Assembly (NCBI GenBank): GCA_015655545.1
Contig: JAATET010000103.1
Span: forward strand, 1-64,000
Origin: Chthoniobacterales bacterium
Lineage (GTDB): Bacteria; Verrucomicrobiota; Verrucomicrobiia; Chthoniobacterales; JAATET01
DNA length: 64,000 bases
Direction: 5' to 3'
The notes under the pieces were generated by a model. The model ran no database searches, was not told the DNA's origin, and saw only the letters and a program-made list of their open reading frames with translations. Shown here piece after piece: positions 49,425 through 58,524 of this stretch (the first letter of the stretch is position 1; every line of letters begins with the position of its first letter). The translations under genes and the position numbers were made by a program.

Positions 49425-50495
49425 CTAGGCCGGCGATTCGCGCCGCTCGATTTTATTTGCGCGTTGCCGAGACGGGATCAAGCCCAGCAGCGGCAGCAGC
49501 AGGGCGATCGAGATCGGCAGGACGATTCGAAATTCCTGATAGATCGCGAGCGCCAGCAGCAGCCATGAGCAGCCCACGCCCACCGCAAACAGCGCGCGAT
49601 GGATGCGGCTTCCGGGCCACCACGGCAAGGTGGCCACCAAAAGCAGAGCGATCCATTCCCAGTTGGCGGGAGATGGAATTTCCGCCAGCCGATTGCGCAA
49701 TGCCGCGACGCCCGCCGCCTGGCCATCGCCGGAATATTGAACGGCAATCAACCGCCCGCGAAACAAGTCCTCCAGACCGACGCCGATCGCTCCCTGCTCA
49801 CTGCGCTCCGTTCGCAGCATGAGCTGATCGAGAGAAATGTGCCGCACGAACCGCCGCGCGAGCGGATTTATTCGCGCACAGCCCAGGGAATCCATCGGAG
49901 CAAATAAAGTGGCTCCTTGCAGCGAGCCGGGAATTTTTCCCGTCACGTTTTCCGCCGAGATGCCATCCATCGTCAGGCAAAATTGCCACGCGTTCGATGC
50001 CACCGCACGGTCCGCCTGACGGGCCGCGACCAATACCAGATCGCCGGCGGTCTTCCGGGCGCCGCCAGCCGCATAGCCTTCGGGAAGGGCCGCCAACAAG
50101 GGCGGAAGTGAAGGCAGCGCAGCGGAAACCGCCACTCGCGGCAGCGGAGGGAGACGTTCGTTGGCCGTGAAGACCACGGGGACTTTCGCATCGCCCAATT
50201 TTGAGAGCAAGAGGGCCACACCCTCGCCCGGCTGGATCGGCACAAGGAAAACGATCGCCCGCGGTCCGCACCGAAGGATCGCCCGCAAAATCAGCGCAGC
50301 ATCCAGAGCCCGCATGCCGCCATTGATCGCCGGCAGATCGATGGCGGTGACGATTTCCGGCCGGGCCGGCAGCGTGCTGGCCGCCAGCCACTCGCCGAGG
50401 GCCCTGCGAATCGGCGTCCCTCGGGGCGACTGTTCAAAAAATATTGCCGCCGCCGCGATCGCGACGACGAGAAGGACTGCGACCGCACGGCTCAT
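49425..50495 (-). CDS. Membrane protein with CHASE2-like extracellular domain, coupled to recN
   Basis: From ATG 50495 the product is 356 residues: an N-terminal span (residues 4-20), an extracytoplasmic CHASE2-like region (about 45-270: IVTAIDLPAINGGMRALDAA, ILRCGPRAIVFLVPIQPGEG, VPVVFTANE) and three hydrophobic spans near the C-terminus (WIALLLVATLPWW; ALFAVGVGCSWLLLALAIY; IVLPISIALLLPLLGLI). No output domain such as a kinase or cyclase is attached. Its start overlaps the recN stop by 4 bp (ATGA). The function is unknown; sensing is inferred only from the domain type. Confidence 0.6.
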   Translation of the reverse strand: MSRAVAVLLVVAIAAAAIFFEQSPRGTPIRRALGEWLAASTLPARPEIVTAIDLPAINGGMRALDAALILRAILRCGPRAIVFLVPIQPGEGVALLLSKLGDAKVPVVFTANERLPPLPRVAVSAALPSLPPLLAALPEGYAAGGARKTAGDLVLVAARQADRAVASNAWQFCLTMDGISAENVTGKIPGSLQGATLFAPMDSLGCARINPLARRFVRHISLDQLMLRTERSEQGAIGVGLEDLFRGRLIAVQYSGDGQAAGVAALRNRLAEIPSPANWEWIALLLVATLPWWPGSRIHRALFAVGVGCSWLLLALAIYQEFRIVLPISIALLLPLLGLIPSRQRANKIERRESPA

Positions 50496-52147
50496 GCGCC
50501 GAGGAGCTCTCGCGCATGCGCCAGCGCGGCCCCGCCGCCGCGGCTGCCGAGCATGCGGGCGATTTCCGCTTCGCGCTCCTCGGCCGCGACGGGGGTGAGC
50601 GAGGAGATCGTGCGGCCGCCGACCACCGATTTGCTCACGACGAAATGCGAGAACGCCGCCGCCGCGACCTGCGGCAGATGCGTGATGCACAGCACCTGGC
50701 GGCAAGCGCCGATCTCGCGCATCTTTGCGCCGACGGAGTGGGCGATTTCGCCGCCGACATTCGCATCGATCTCGTCGAAGACGAGCACGGGCACTTCATC
50801 CTGGGCGGCGAGCGTCGTTTTCAACGCGAGCATCACGCGGGAAATTTCGCCGCTCGAGGCGATGGACCTCAGCGGCTGCGCGGGCTCGCCGGGATTCGGC
50901 GCGAAAACAAACTCCACGTTTTCCAGGCCTTCCGGCCCGGGCTCGCCGGCATCGAGGCGTATCTCGAAACCGCCTTTCAAAAATCCAAGGTCCATCAAAT
51001 GCTTTCGCACGGAACCGGCGAGCCTCGGCGCCGCGGCCGCGCGGAGTTTTGAAAGTTTCCCGCCGGCCGCGAGCGCCCGTTTTTTCGCGGCGGCGATCTC
51101 TGCCTCGAGATTCGCACCGCGTGCGGCCCGGCCGCGCAACTCCGCCAGACGCGCCGCGGCCTCTTCGCCGAACGCCATGACTTCGGCGATGGTCGCGCCG
51201 TATTTGCGCTTGAGGCTTTGCAGCACGTCGAGGCGGGTCTCGATTTCCGCGAGTGACCGCGGATCGGCGTCGAGATGATCGCCATAGGAAACGAGAGATC
51301 GACCGAGATCGCTTATTTCCCCGGCCAGAGCGGCATGGCGGGTCGCGAGGTCGTTTTGCGAGGAATCGATTCGCGCCAGTTCACGGATCATGCGCCCGAC
51401 TTCGGCCAGGCGGCCTTCGGCCGAATCCTCCGCTTCGCTGAGCGCCTGCGCGGCGCCGGCGGCCAATTCCTTGAGCCGCTGTCCATTCGCCGCCGCCTGC
51501 TGACGGGCGACCAGCGTCTCCTCCTCATTCGGAATCAACGCGGAGGATTCGATTTCTTCCGTCTGGTGCGCGAGGAGGGCGATTTCGCGTTCGCGCGCCT
51601 GGCCCGTGGCCTCGGAGTCGGCTTGTTCGCGCTCGAGCCCGAGCCACTGGGCGCGGGCGGCGCGATAGTCGGCCAGAGCTTTTTCCGAGCCGCCGAAAGC
51701 GTCGAGCAGCCGCGTCTGCGCCTCGCGGGAAAAGAGCGATTGGTGGTCGTGCGGCCCGTGAAGATCGATGAGGCGGTCGCCGATCTGTCGCAAAAGCGCG
51801 AGGGTGCCGGGCGAGCCGTTGACGAACTGCCGTCCGTTGCCCGTCGCGGAAATGACGCGCTTGAGCAGGAGCTGGCCAGCTTCGCATGGCTCGATGCCGG
51901 CTTCCGCCAGCAGGGGATGAATGGATGATTCCGCGGGCAAGACGGCGACGGCCTCGATGACGCATTCGTTTTCTCCGGAACGGATCGCGGACTTGTCGGC
52001 GCGATCGCCGAGGAGAAGATTCAACCCTCCGATGAGGATCGATTTGCCCGCGCCGGTCTCGCCGGTAATGGCGACGAAACCCGCGGGTATGTCCCAGGCC
52101 AGGGACTCCACGAGTGCGAAATTGCGAATGCGAAGCGAGGCGAGCAT
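50492..52147 (-). CDS. recN: DNA repair protein RecN
   Basis: A 551-residue SMC-like ATPase. Walker A is GETGAGKS (residues 29-36), the family N-terminus MLASLRIRNFALVESLAW is intact, the centre is coiled coil, and the C-terminal half holds SSGEISRVMLALKTTL (signature) and VPVLVFDEIDANVGG (Walker B). RecN aids double-strand break repair and cohesion. Start ATG 52147 is family-typical; the longer open frame upstream is not conserved. It is divergent from the PhnP-like gene. Confidence 0.95.
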   Translation of the reverse strand: MLASLRIRNFALVESLAWDIPAGFVAITGETGAGKSILIGGLNLLLGDRADKSAIRSGENECVIEAVAVLPAESSIHPLLAEAGIEPCEAGQLLLKRVISATGNGRQFVNGSPGTLALLRQIGDRLIDLHGPHDHQSLFSREAQTRLLDAFGGSEKALADYRAARAQWLGLEREQADSEATGQAREREIALLAHQTEEIESSALIPNEEETLVARQQAAANGQRLKELAAGAAQALSEAEDSAEGRLAEVGRMIRELARIDSSQNDLATRHAALAGEISDLGRSLVSYGDHLDADPRSLAEIETRLDVLQSLKRKYGATIAEVMAFGEEAAARLAELRGRAARGANLEAEIAAAKKRALAAGGKLSKLRAAAAPRLAGSVRKHLMDLGFLKGGFEIRLDAGEPGPEGLENVEFVFAPNPGEPAQPLRSIASSGEISRVMLALKTTLAAQDEVPVLVFDEIDANVGGEIAHSVGAKMREIGACRQVLCITHLPQVAAAAFSHFVVSKSVVGGRTISSLTPVAAEEREAEIARMLGSRGGGAALAHARELLGA

Positions 52148-52186
52148 TGCAGCGAAGGCGGCGAATATGACAGCTTCGCCCCCGGA

Positions 52187-52984
52187 ATGAAAGTGGCTGC
52201 GGGGCTTGAAATTACCTTCCTGGGAACCGGCACGTCGCAGGGCGTCCCGATGATCGCGTGCGACTGCGCGGTCTGTCGCTCGGAAGATCCGCGCGATTCG
52301 CGGCTGCGGACCGCGGCGCGCGTGCGCACGCCCGAAGTCGAGTTCGTCATCGATACGCCGCCCGACTTCCGCACGCAGGCATTGCGCGAAAATCTTCGCC
52401 GCATCGACGCCGTGCTTTATACGCACGCGCACACGGACCACGTGATGGGATTCGACGACCTGCGGCGCTACTGCGAAACGCAGGACCAGGAAATGCCGAT
52501 CTATGCCTCGCCGGTGGTGCTCGCCGATTTTCGACGGATTTTCCAATTCGCATTCGATGGAACGTCGGGCGGCATTCGCAACTACATTCGCCCCCAGGTG
52601 CACGAAGTCACCGGCCCCTTCGCGCTCGGGGATCTCACGGTCACGCCCGTGACGCTCCCGCACGGGCGCTTCGACACGACCGGCTATGTCTTTTCGCAGC
52701 ACGGGCGGCCGCTGCTGGCCTATTTTACCGATTGCAACCGCGTGCCCGAAGCCGCTCTGGAAGCGGCGCGAGGCGCGGAAGTGCTCGTAATCGATGCGCT
52801 GCGCCATAAACCCCACCCGACGCACATGAGCGTGCCGGAGGCGATCGCCGCCTCCGAGGCGATGGACGCAAAGCGCACGTTTTTCACGCACCTCTGCCAC
52901 GATCTCGGGCACGCCGCGACGGAGGCCGCCCTTCCTCAAAATATCCGCCTGGCTTTCGACGGATTGCGCGTTCAAGCGCTATGA
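52187..52984 (+). CDS. MBL-fold hydrolase, PhnP-like
   Basis: A 265-residue protein. It opens with LEITFLGTGTSQGVPMIACD and a CDCAVC cysteine cluster, as in PhnP and lipoyl/RNA phosphodiesterase relatives. The metal motif is THAHTDHVMG (H80, H82, D84, H85), later ligands lie in LPHGRFDTTGY, AYFTDCN and KRTFFTHLCHDLGH. It is probably a phosphodiesterase acting on cyclic or nucleotide-like substrates. The stop overlaps the TIGR03790 start by 4 bp. Confidence 0.88.
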   Translation: MKVAAGLEITFLGTGTSQGVPMIACDCAVCRSEDPRDSRLRTAARVRTPEVEFVIDTPPDFRTQALRENLRRIDAVLYTHAHTDHVMGFDDLRRYCETQDQEMPIYASPVVLADFRRIFQFAFDGTSGGIRNYIRPQVHEVTGPFALGDLTVTPVTLPHGRFDTTGYVFSQHGRPLLAYFTDCNRVPEAALEAARGAEVLVIDALRHKPHPTHMSVPEAIAASEAMDAKRTFFTHLCHDLGHAATEAALPQNIRLAFDGLRVQAL

Positions 52985-54597
52985 AGCGCCTGCTTGCCGT
53001 CGCGATTTTTCCCGCGCTGCTCGCGGTGGCGCGAGCCGCCGAACCCTCGCCCACGCCGAGTCCCGAGGCGGCGGCCACCGTCGTCATCTATAATCGCAAC
53101 GACGAAACATCGCTCGCCCTGGCGAAATATTACGCGAGCCGGCGAAATATTCCCGACCGCCAACTGGTGGGGCTCGACTGCTCGCCGGACGAAGAAATTT
53201 CCCGCGACGAATACCTCGTCGATATCGAGGCTCCGCTGCGGGATGCTTTCACGAAACGCGGATGGTGGACGATTTCCCGGAACCCCGAAGGCCGGCGCTA
53301 CGTGGAAACGGCGACGATGCGATTCGCGGCCTTGATCCGTGGCGTGCCGATGAAAATCCGTCCGAAGGCCAGGCCGCCGGCATCGCCCGCCAACAAGGAA
53401 ATCCAGCCCGGCACTCCGATCGAGATCTTCGCCCGGCACGACGAGGCATCGGTGGACTCCGAACTCTCGGCCATGTTCACGCTGCTGGAGGAAGCTCCGT
53501 CCGTGATCGTGAATTCCTATTACCGGCGCTTCGCGCACATTCTGGATATGCCGCCCGCGCAAGGCCCATTCCTCGTCTGCCGGCTCGACGGGCCGAGCGA
53601 CGCCATCGTGCGCCGCATGATCGACGACGCCATTGCCACCGAGAAAACCGGCCTGTGGGGCTGGGCGTATCTCGACGCGCGCAACATCACCACGGGCGGC
53701 TACGCCGAAGGAGACGAGTGGATAACGCGCGCCGGCGACATGATGCGGCGGAAGGGCCTTCCGGTGATCAGCGACTATGCGCCGGAGATTTTTCCGAAAG
53801 GATATCCCGTGACGAATGCCGCGATTTATTACGGCTGGTATACGAGCAATATCGACGGCGCGCTCGCGGAGCGGGACTTTAAATTCCTGCCCGGCGCCAT
53901 CGCCGTGCACATTCACTCCTTCAGCGCGCGCACGATCCGCGCTCCCGACCTCGCCTGGGCCGGGCCTCTCCTGTTTCACGGCGCCGCCGCCACGATGGGA
54001 AATGTCTACGAGCCGTTCCTCTCGCTCACGGTAAATTTCGATCTCCTGCAAGACCGCCTGATGAGCGGCTTCACGCTCGCGGAATCTGCGTATGCCGCCA
54101 CGCGCGGCCTTTCGTGGATGGGCGTGGTGCTCGGCGATCCTCTTTACCGCCCTTACGCAAACTGGAACTCGTTCGATACGAAAAGCGACGGTCCGCCAAA
54201 TCTCTGGCAGCGCTACCGCGAAGCCGTGCTCCAGGCCCAGGGCGATCCTCTCGCCGCCGCGGATGCGCTGCACAAACTGGCCGCCGATGCGCACAGCTCG
54301 ATGCCCCTGGAGGCTCTCGGCCAGGCGCAAGGCGCCGCCGGCGAATTCGGCCACGCCCTCGAGACTCTCGCCGAAGCGGCAAAAATCGAGAAATCCCAAA
54401 CGATTCGCTTTCGCATCGCGCTCGAGCAGATCGAGCTGCTGCGCCGCGCGGGCCGGAAGGACGCCGCCCTGGAAAGGGTGTCCGATGCGCTCGGCACCTT
54501 CGATACCGAGGAACAACAACTCACGCTCGGCAGGCTCGTGCTGGCGATTCAACCTCCGCCCACTCCCACGCCCGTTTCCCGTCCGGCGAAGAAATGA
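52981..54597 (+). CDS. TIGR03790-family secreted protein
   Basis: A 538-residue protein with a signal peptide (MKRLLAVAIFPALLAVARAA). Family signatures are VVIYNRNDETSLALAKYYAS, RRNIPDRQLVGLDCS, AALIRGVPMKI, WGWAYLDARN, and later NAAIYYGWYTSNIDGAL and GLSWMGVVLGDPLYRPYA. The last 120 residues look like helical TPR-type repeats. The family is known only from sequence, mostly in Planctomycetes, Verrucomicrobia and Acidobacteria. The stop overlaps the DUF2851 start. Confidence 0.88.
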   Translation: MKRLLAVAIFPALLAVARAAEPSPTPSPEAAATVVIYNRNDETSLALAKYYASRRNIPDRQLVGLDCSPDEEISRDEYLVDIEAPLRDAFTKRGWWTISRNPEGRRYVETATMRFAALIRGVPMKIRPKARPPASPANKEIQPGTPIEIFARHDEASVDSELSAMFTLLEEAPSVIVNSYYRRFAHILDMPPAQGPFLVCRLDGPSDAIVRRMIDDAIATEKTGLWGWAYLDARNITTGGYAEGDEWITRAGDMMRRKGLPVISDYAPEIFPKGYPVTNAAIYYGWYTSNIDGALAERDFKFLPGAIAVHIHSFSARTIRAPDLAWAGPLLFHGAAATMGNVYEPFLSLTVNFDLLQDRLMSGFTLAESAYAATRGLSWMGVVLGDPLYRPYANWNSFDTKSDGPPNLWQRYREAVLQAQGDPLAAADALHKLAADAHSSMPLEALGQAQGAAGEFGHALETLAEAAKIEKSQTIRFRIALEQIELLRRAGRKDAALERVSDALGTFDTEEQQLTLGRLVLAIQPPPTPTPVSRPAKK

Positions 54598-55943
54598 ATC
54601 CCGCTCCGCTCGAAGCTTATCGACAGGCGCTCGACGCCGGTGGAAACCGCCTGCGCGAGGATGAGATATTTTTTGCGGGCCTGCCGGAACTCGAATGGCA
54701 GGCGCGTTGGTTCGCCGGAGCGTTCGGTCGCGAGTGGCAATCCGGCGAGGGCGAACCGATTCGCATCGAGGATTTCGGGAGATGGAATCGGGAGGCCGGA
54801 CCGGACTTCGTTGACGCACGGATCCGCATCGGGTCGCGAGAAATCCGCGGCGCCGTGGAACTCGATCTCGATGTGCGCGACTGGGAGCGGCACGAGCACG
54901 CGATCAACCCTGCCTTTCGCGGCACCATCCTGCATGTCTTCATGAACGCTCCCGCGCGCCGCTTTTTCACGCGCACGTGCGATCACCACGAAGTTGCGCA
55001 GCTCCATCTCCCTGCGGCCGGCAAAGTCCCGACTCGTCCTCCGCCCTCCAGGCCGGTGATTACCGGCGAGCGCTCCCACATCGCGACCATCCTGCAGGCA
55101 GCCGCGCGTCACCGCCTCGACCTCAAGGCGCGCGCCTTGCGCCGCCATGCCGTGGTGCATGGCGAGGACGAAGCCTGGTTTTCGGCCCTCGCGGTGGCCT
55201 TGGGATACAAAATTAATCAAACTCCGTTTCTGCTGCTCGCGCAGAGGGCAGGCCTGCGCCAAGCCTCGGAAAACCGCGGCGAAGCTCTGCTTTTTGGGAT
55301 CGCGGGCTTTTTGGAATCTCCCGCACCGCCCGCCGCCGACCGTGCGGTGCGCGGATATCTCCGGTCGCTTTGGGAGGATTGGTGGTCCGTGCGTGCGAGT
55401 TGCGAGCGGCTGATTCTTCCCCGCCCGGCCTGGAAAACCGGTGGCGCGCGTCCGGCGAATCATCCCCACCGCCGCGTCGCCGCGCTGGCCCGCATCGCCG
55501 CCAGCTGGCCGCCCATTCGCGCCTCCCTCGCCGCGGCCCGGCGCGAGGCCTTCGCCGCGGCGCTGGAGTCGCTCGAGCATTCTTTTTGGACCACTCGTTT
55601 TAATTTATCCGCCGCACCCCTTCCACGGCCGCAGGCGCTGCTCGGCCCGGATCGCATTCGCGATATCCTGATCAATATTTATCATCCGCTCGCGGTCGAG
55701 CGGGACGATTCCGCATGGGCGGGATTCCTGGGTGAAAAAGGCCCCGCCCCCGCGGCCATCCTGCGCCATGCCGCGCGGCGTTTCTTTGGCGCCGCTGCCG
55801 ACGCGAGAGGATTTTTGTCCGCCGCCGCCGCGCAGCAGGGGTTGCTCCAGCTCGAACGGGACTATCGCGAGGCCGCGGAGCCGGAGGAATTCCTCGCCGC
55901 CCTGCGCCGGATGCCCGCGGGCTCGACGTCCACGGGCTCCTAG
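54594..55943 (+). CDS. DUF2851-family protein
   Basis: A 449-residue protein of DUF2851: LREDEIFFAGLPELEWQARW, IRIEDFGRWNREAGPDFVDA, REIRGAVELDLDVRDWERHE and NPAFRGTILHVFMNA at the start, then ARALRRHAVVHGEDEAWFSA and the C-terminal Cys-free helical part. The E/D-x-E-x-D pattern in the first half (GPDFVDARI...GAVELDLDV) resembles PD-(D/E)xK nuclease cores, which is only a suggestion. It starts inside the TIGR03790 stop (ATGA) and the two are co-expressed. Confidence 0.82.
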   Translation: MNPAPLEAYRQALDAGGNRLREDEIFFAGLPELEWQARWFAGAFGREWQSGEGEPIRIEDFGRWNREAGPDFVDARIRIGSREIRGAVELDLDVRDWERHEHAINPAFRGTILHVFMNAPARRFFTRTCDHHEVAQLHLPAAGKVPTRPPPSRPVITGERSHIATILQAAARHRLDLKARALRRHAVVHGEDEAWFSALAVALGYKINQTPFLLLAQRAGLRQASENRGEALLFGIAGFLESPAPPAADRAVRGYLRSLWEDWWSVRASCERLILPRPAWKTGGARPANHPHRRVAALARIAASWPPIRASLAAARREAFAAALESLEHSFWTTRFNLSAAPLPRPQALLGPDRIRDILINIYHPLAVERDDSAWAGFLGEKGPAPAAILRHAARRFFGAAADARGFLSAAAAQQGLLQLERDYREAAEPEEFLAALRRMPAGSTSTGS

Positions 55944-55967
55944 TGCTACCGTGACGGATTCCCTCCC

Positions 55968-57029
55968 ATGAATCTCGAGCAAATCTGCGAAGCCACCGTG
56001 CAGGCGGGTGCGTCCGATCTTATTTTGCACGAAGGCAGCCCGCTGGCTTTGCGAGTGAATGGCGGCGTCGCCCGCATCGATGCGACACCGATCGAGCCGG
56101 AGGTTTTCGACACGCTGTGGGCCGCCTGCCACGCGCCGCCGGACGCGCACGACTTCAATGCCGCATTCGTCTCCGCGCAGGGCGAACGATTCCGCGTAAA
56201 TCTTTTCCGCACGCTCGGCCGCCGCGGCGCCGTGTTGCGCCATATTCGCAGTGAAATCCCAAGCCTCGACCAGCTCGGCGTGCCTGCTCCGATGCTCCGC
56301 GACTGGCTCTCGCGCCAAAGCGGCATTGTCCTCGTCACCGGACCCGCCGGCTCGGGCAAAAGCACGACGCTCGCCGCCTGCCTCGAGGAGATCAACGAAT
56401 TCTCCGCCCGCCATATCGTCACGATCGAGGATCCCGTGGAATTCATCTTTCGCGAGAATTGCTGCATCTTCACCCAGCGCGATGTCGGCATCGACACCGT
56501 GACCTTTGCCGAAGGGCTCCGCCAGGCCATGCGCCAGGCTCCGGACGTGCTCTTCATCGGCGAGATTCGCGACCCGGACTCCGCCGTCACCGCCATTCAT
56601 GCCGCGGAAACCGGGCACCTCGTGCTCGCGACGATTCACGGCTCGGACACCGCCGACGCACTCGAGCGCATGGCGCAGCTCCTTCCCGATTCCGAACGCC
56701 GCACGCTGGCGCGCATTTTCGCCTCGCAGCTTCTCGGCGTGGTGGCGCAGCGGCTGCTGCCATCGACCGCCGGCGGCAACGTCCTCGCCGTGGAATATTT
56801 CATGAACGTCGGCGCGATGCGCGCTTACATCGAGGATGGGCGCGCGGCCGAGCTGCGCGATTTCATTGAGCGTTCGAGCACCGACACCGCTTTGAGCCTG
56901 ATGCGCAGCGTGGCGACGCTATGCCGTGCCGGCCAGGTGAGCGAATCCGTCGCCCTTGCCGCGGTGGAAAAACCGGGCGAGCTTACACGCATCCTGCGCG
57001 GCATCAGCAGCGCGACCCAACGCCGGTAG
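55968..57029 (+). CDS. PilT/PilU-family type IV pilus ATPase (first copy)
   Basis: A 353-residue hexameric ATPase of the PilT family. The N-terminal PAS-like part starts DLILHEGSPLALRVNGGVA; Walker A is GPAGSGKST (125-133), Walker B lies in DVLFIGEIRD, and the His box in TGHLVLATIH. The C-terminal part (GAMRAYIEDGRAAELRDFIE) is divergent from true PilT (AIRxxIR), so this copy is PilU-like. It should drive or assist pilus retraction and twitching. The second copy follows after 6 nt. Confidence 0.9.
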   Translation: MNLEQICEATVQAGASDLILHEGSPLALRVNGGVARIDATPIEPEVFDTLWAACHAPPDAHDFNAAFVSAQGERFRVNLFRTLGRRGAVLRHIRSEIPSLDQLGVPAPMLRDWLSRQSGIVLVTGPAGSGKSTTLAACLEEINEFSARHIVTIEDPVEFIFRENCCIFTQRDVGIDTVTFAEGLRQAMRQAPDVLFIGEIRDPDSAVTAIHAAETGHLVLATIHGSDTADALERMAQLLPDSERRTLARIFASQLLGVVAQRLLPSTAGGNVLAVEYFMNVGAMRAYIEDGRAAELRDFIERSSTDTALSLMRSVATLCRAGQVSESVALAAVEKPGELTRILRGISSATQRR

Positions 57030-57035
57030 CTTTTT

Positions 57036-58127
57036 ATGCGCGATCTCGTCTCCCTGCTCACCGATGCCGTCAACCTGCGCGCTTCCGATCTGCACACCGT
57101 CGTCGGCATGCCGCCGCTCATCCGATTGAACGGCGACATCGTCGGCATGGAAGGCGAGGTCTTGTCCGCCGACGAAGTGCGCCGCCTCGTGCTCGACATG
57201 CTCACCGAGGCGCAGCGCTCCCGGCTCGAGCAGGACTGGGAGCTCGACTTCGCGCTCCAGGTGGACGGCATCGGGCGCTTTCGGGGCAACGCGCACTACA
57301 GCCGCGGCGCGGTCGAGGCGGCGTTCCGCTACATTCCCGAGGACATCCCGTCCCTCGCGAAGCTTGGCCATCGGCCATCCGTCCAGCGCGCGTGCGAACT
57401 CGAGCGCGGCCTCGTTCTCGTCACCGGCATTACCGGCTCGGGCAAAAGCACCACGCTCGCCGCCATCGTGAAGCAGATCAGCGAGACACGGCAGGCAATG
57501 ATCATCACGGTCGAAGATCCCGTGGAATTCATCTTCGCAAACTCGCGCAGCATCGTGAAGCAGCGCGAGGTCGGCAACGACACGCACTCGTTCTCCGAGG
57601 CCTTGCGCCATGTGCTGCGGCAGGATCCCGACGTCATCCTCGTCGGCGAAATGCGCGACCTCGAAACGATTCGCGCCGCCATCACCGCCGCCGAGACCGG
57701 CCACCTCGTGCTCGGCACGCTGCACACCATCGACGCGCCGAAAGCCATCGACCGCATGGTGGATGCCTTCCCGGGCGACCAGCAGCCGCAAGTCATCGCG
57801 CAGCTGGCGAACGCGCTCGAGATGATCGTCTCCCAGCGCCTGCTTCCTGCCGAATCCGGCGGCCGGCGCGTCCTCGCCAGCGAGACGCTCGTCGCAAACA
57901 ATGCCATCCGCGCCTGCATCCGCGACCGCCGCTACGAACAACTCGTCGGCCTGCTGGAAATCGGCGGTCGCGAGGGCATGAATACGATCGACGAATCCCT
58001 CTCCGAGCTCTACCTCACCCGCCAGATCAGCAAGGAAGAAGCCATCGCCAACGCCCGCGATCCCGCCAGCATCGAGGCTCTCACCCGCCAGCCGGAAAAG
58101 CCGGCGCGGCGCGGCCTTTTCGGCTAA
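57036..58127 (+). CDS. pilT: PilT-type twitching motility ATPase (second copy)
   Basis: A 363-residue retraction ATPase. The N-terminal RASDLHTVVGMPPLIRLNGD, Walker A GITGSGKST (131-139), Asp box VEDPVEFIFAN, Walker B DVILVGEMRD, His box TGHLVLGTLH and the PilT-typical C-terminus NNAIRACIRDRRYEQLVGLL with GMNTIDESL are all present. It depolymerises type IV pili. The pilin-like cassette 25 kb upstream is separate. The tandem with the PilU-like copy is a common pairing. Confidence 0.93.
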   Translation: MRDLVSLLTDAVNLRASDLHTVVGMPPLIRLNGDIVGMEGEVLSADEVRRLVLDMLTEAQRSRLEQDWELDFALQVDGIGRFRGNAHYSRGAVEAAFRYIPEDIPSLAKLGHRPSVQRACELERGLVLVTGITGSGKSTTLAAIVKQISETRQAMIITVEDPVEFIFANSRSIVKQREVGNDTHSFSEALRHVLRQDPDVILVGEMRDLETIRAAITAAETGHLVLGTLHTIDAPKAIDRMVDAFPGDQQPQVIAQLANALEMIVSQRLLPAESGGRRVLASETLVANNAIRACIRDRRYEQLVGLLEIGGREGMNTIDESLSELYLTRQISKEEAIANARDPASIEALTRQPEKPARRGLFG

Positions 58128-58199
58128 GCGAGCCGGTGATGGCGGCTCGTAACTGAGAAAAAACCGGCGCGCCTCATCCCCCGGTCGCCAGCCGCGACC

Positions 58200-58463
58200 T
58201 CACGCTCCGCGCACCTTTTCCTTTTTGCCCTCACGCTCCTCCTCGAGCCGCGCGATTTCACTCGCGAGCTGACGAAGCAGAGCGTCCCTCTCGACCGGAT
58301 CGGCCTTGGAAATTTCCCCCTCCAGGAATACGCGCCGTTCGGCGATGCGAGCTTCGTAAAGATTGTCGATCTCGGCGAGCTCCACCCGTTGCGCCTCGTT
58401 CACTTTCACGGTCGGCGATTTGGCCTCCAGGCGGCTCATGGCGATTTCGTATGCGGACTTCAT
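58200..58463 (-). CDS. Small coiled-coil protein of unknown function
   Basis: From ATG 58463 the product is 87 residues, almost wholly helical and charged: MKSAYEIAMSRLEAKSPTVK, RVELAEIDNLYEARIAERRV and LLRQLASEIARLEEEREGKK, with heptad spacing. The extended frame upstream lacks homology and overlaps the HAD gene. No family is recognised, though such proteins occur widely as conserved hypotheticals. It is divergent from the HAD gene. Confidence 0.65.
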   Translation of the reverse strand: MKSAYEIAMSRLEAKSPTVKVNEAQRVELAEIDNLYEARIAERRVFLEGEISKADPVERDALLRQLASEIARLEEEREGKKEKVRGA

Positions 58464-58524
58464 GGAGAAACATACTGCCGCGTTTCCGCCTTGTCGCAAG
58501 CCGGGGGGCGGGCAAAGTGTCCCG

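Noticed and set aside
52148-52975. N-terminal extension of RecN
   Set aside because: It runs antisense through the PhnP-like gene. RecN proteins begin at the MLASLRIRNF position, which matches ATG 52147.
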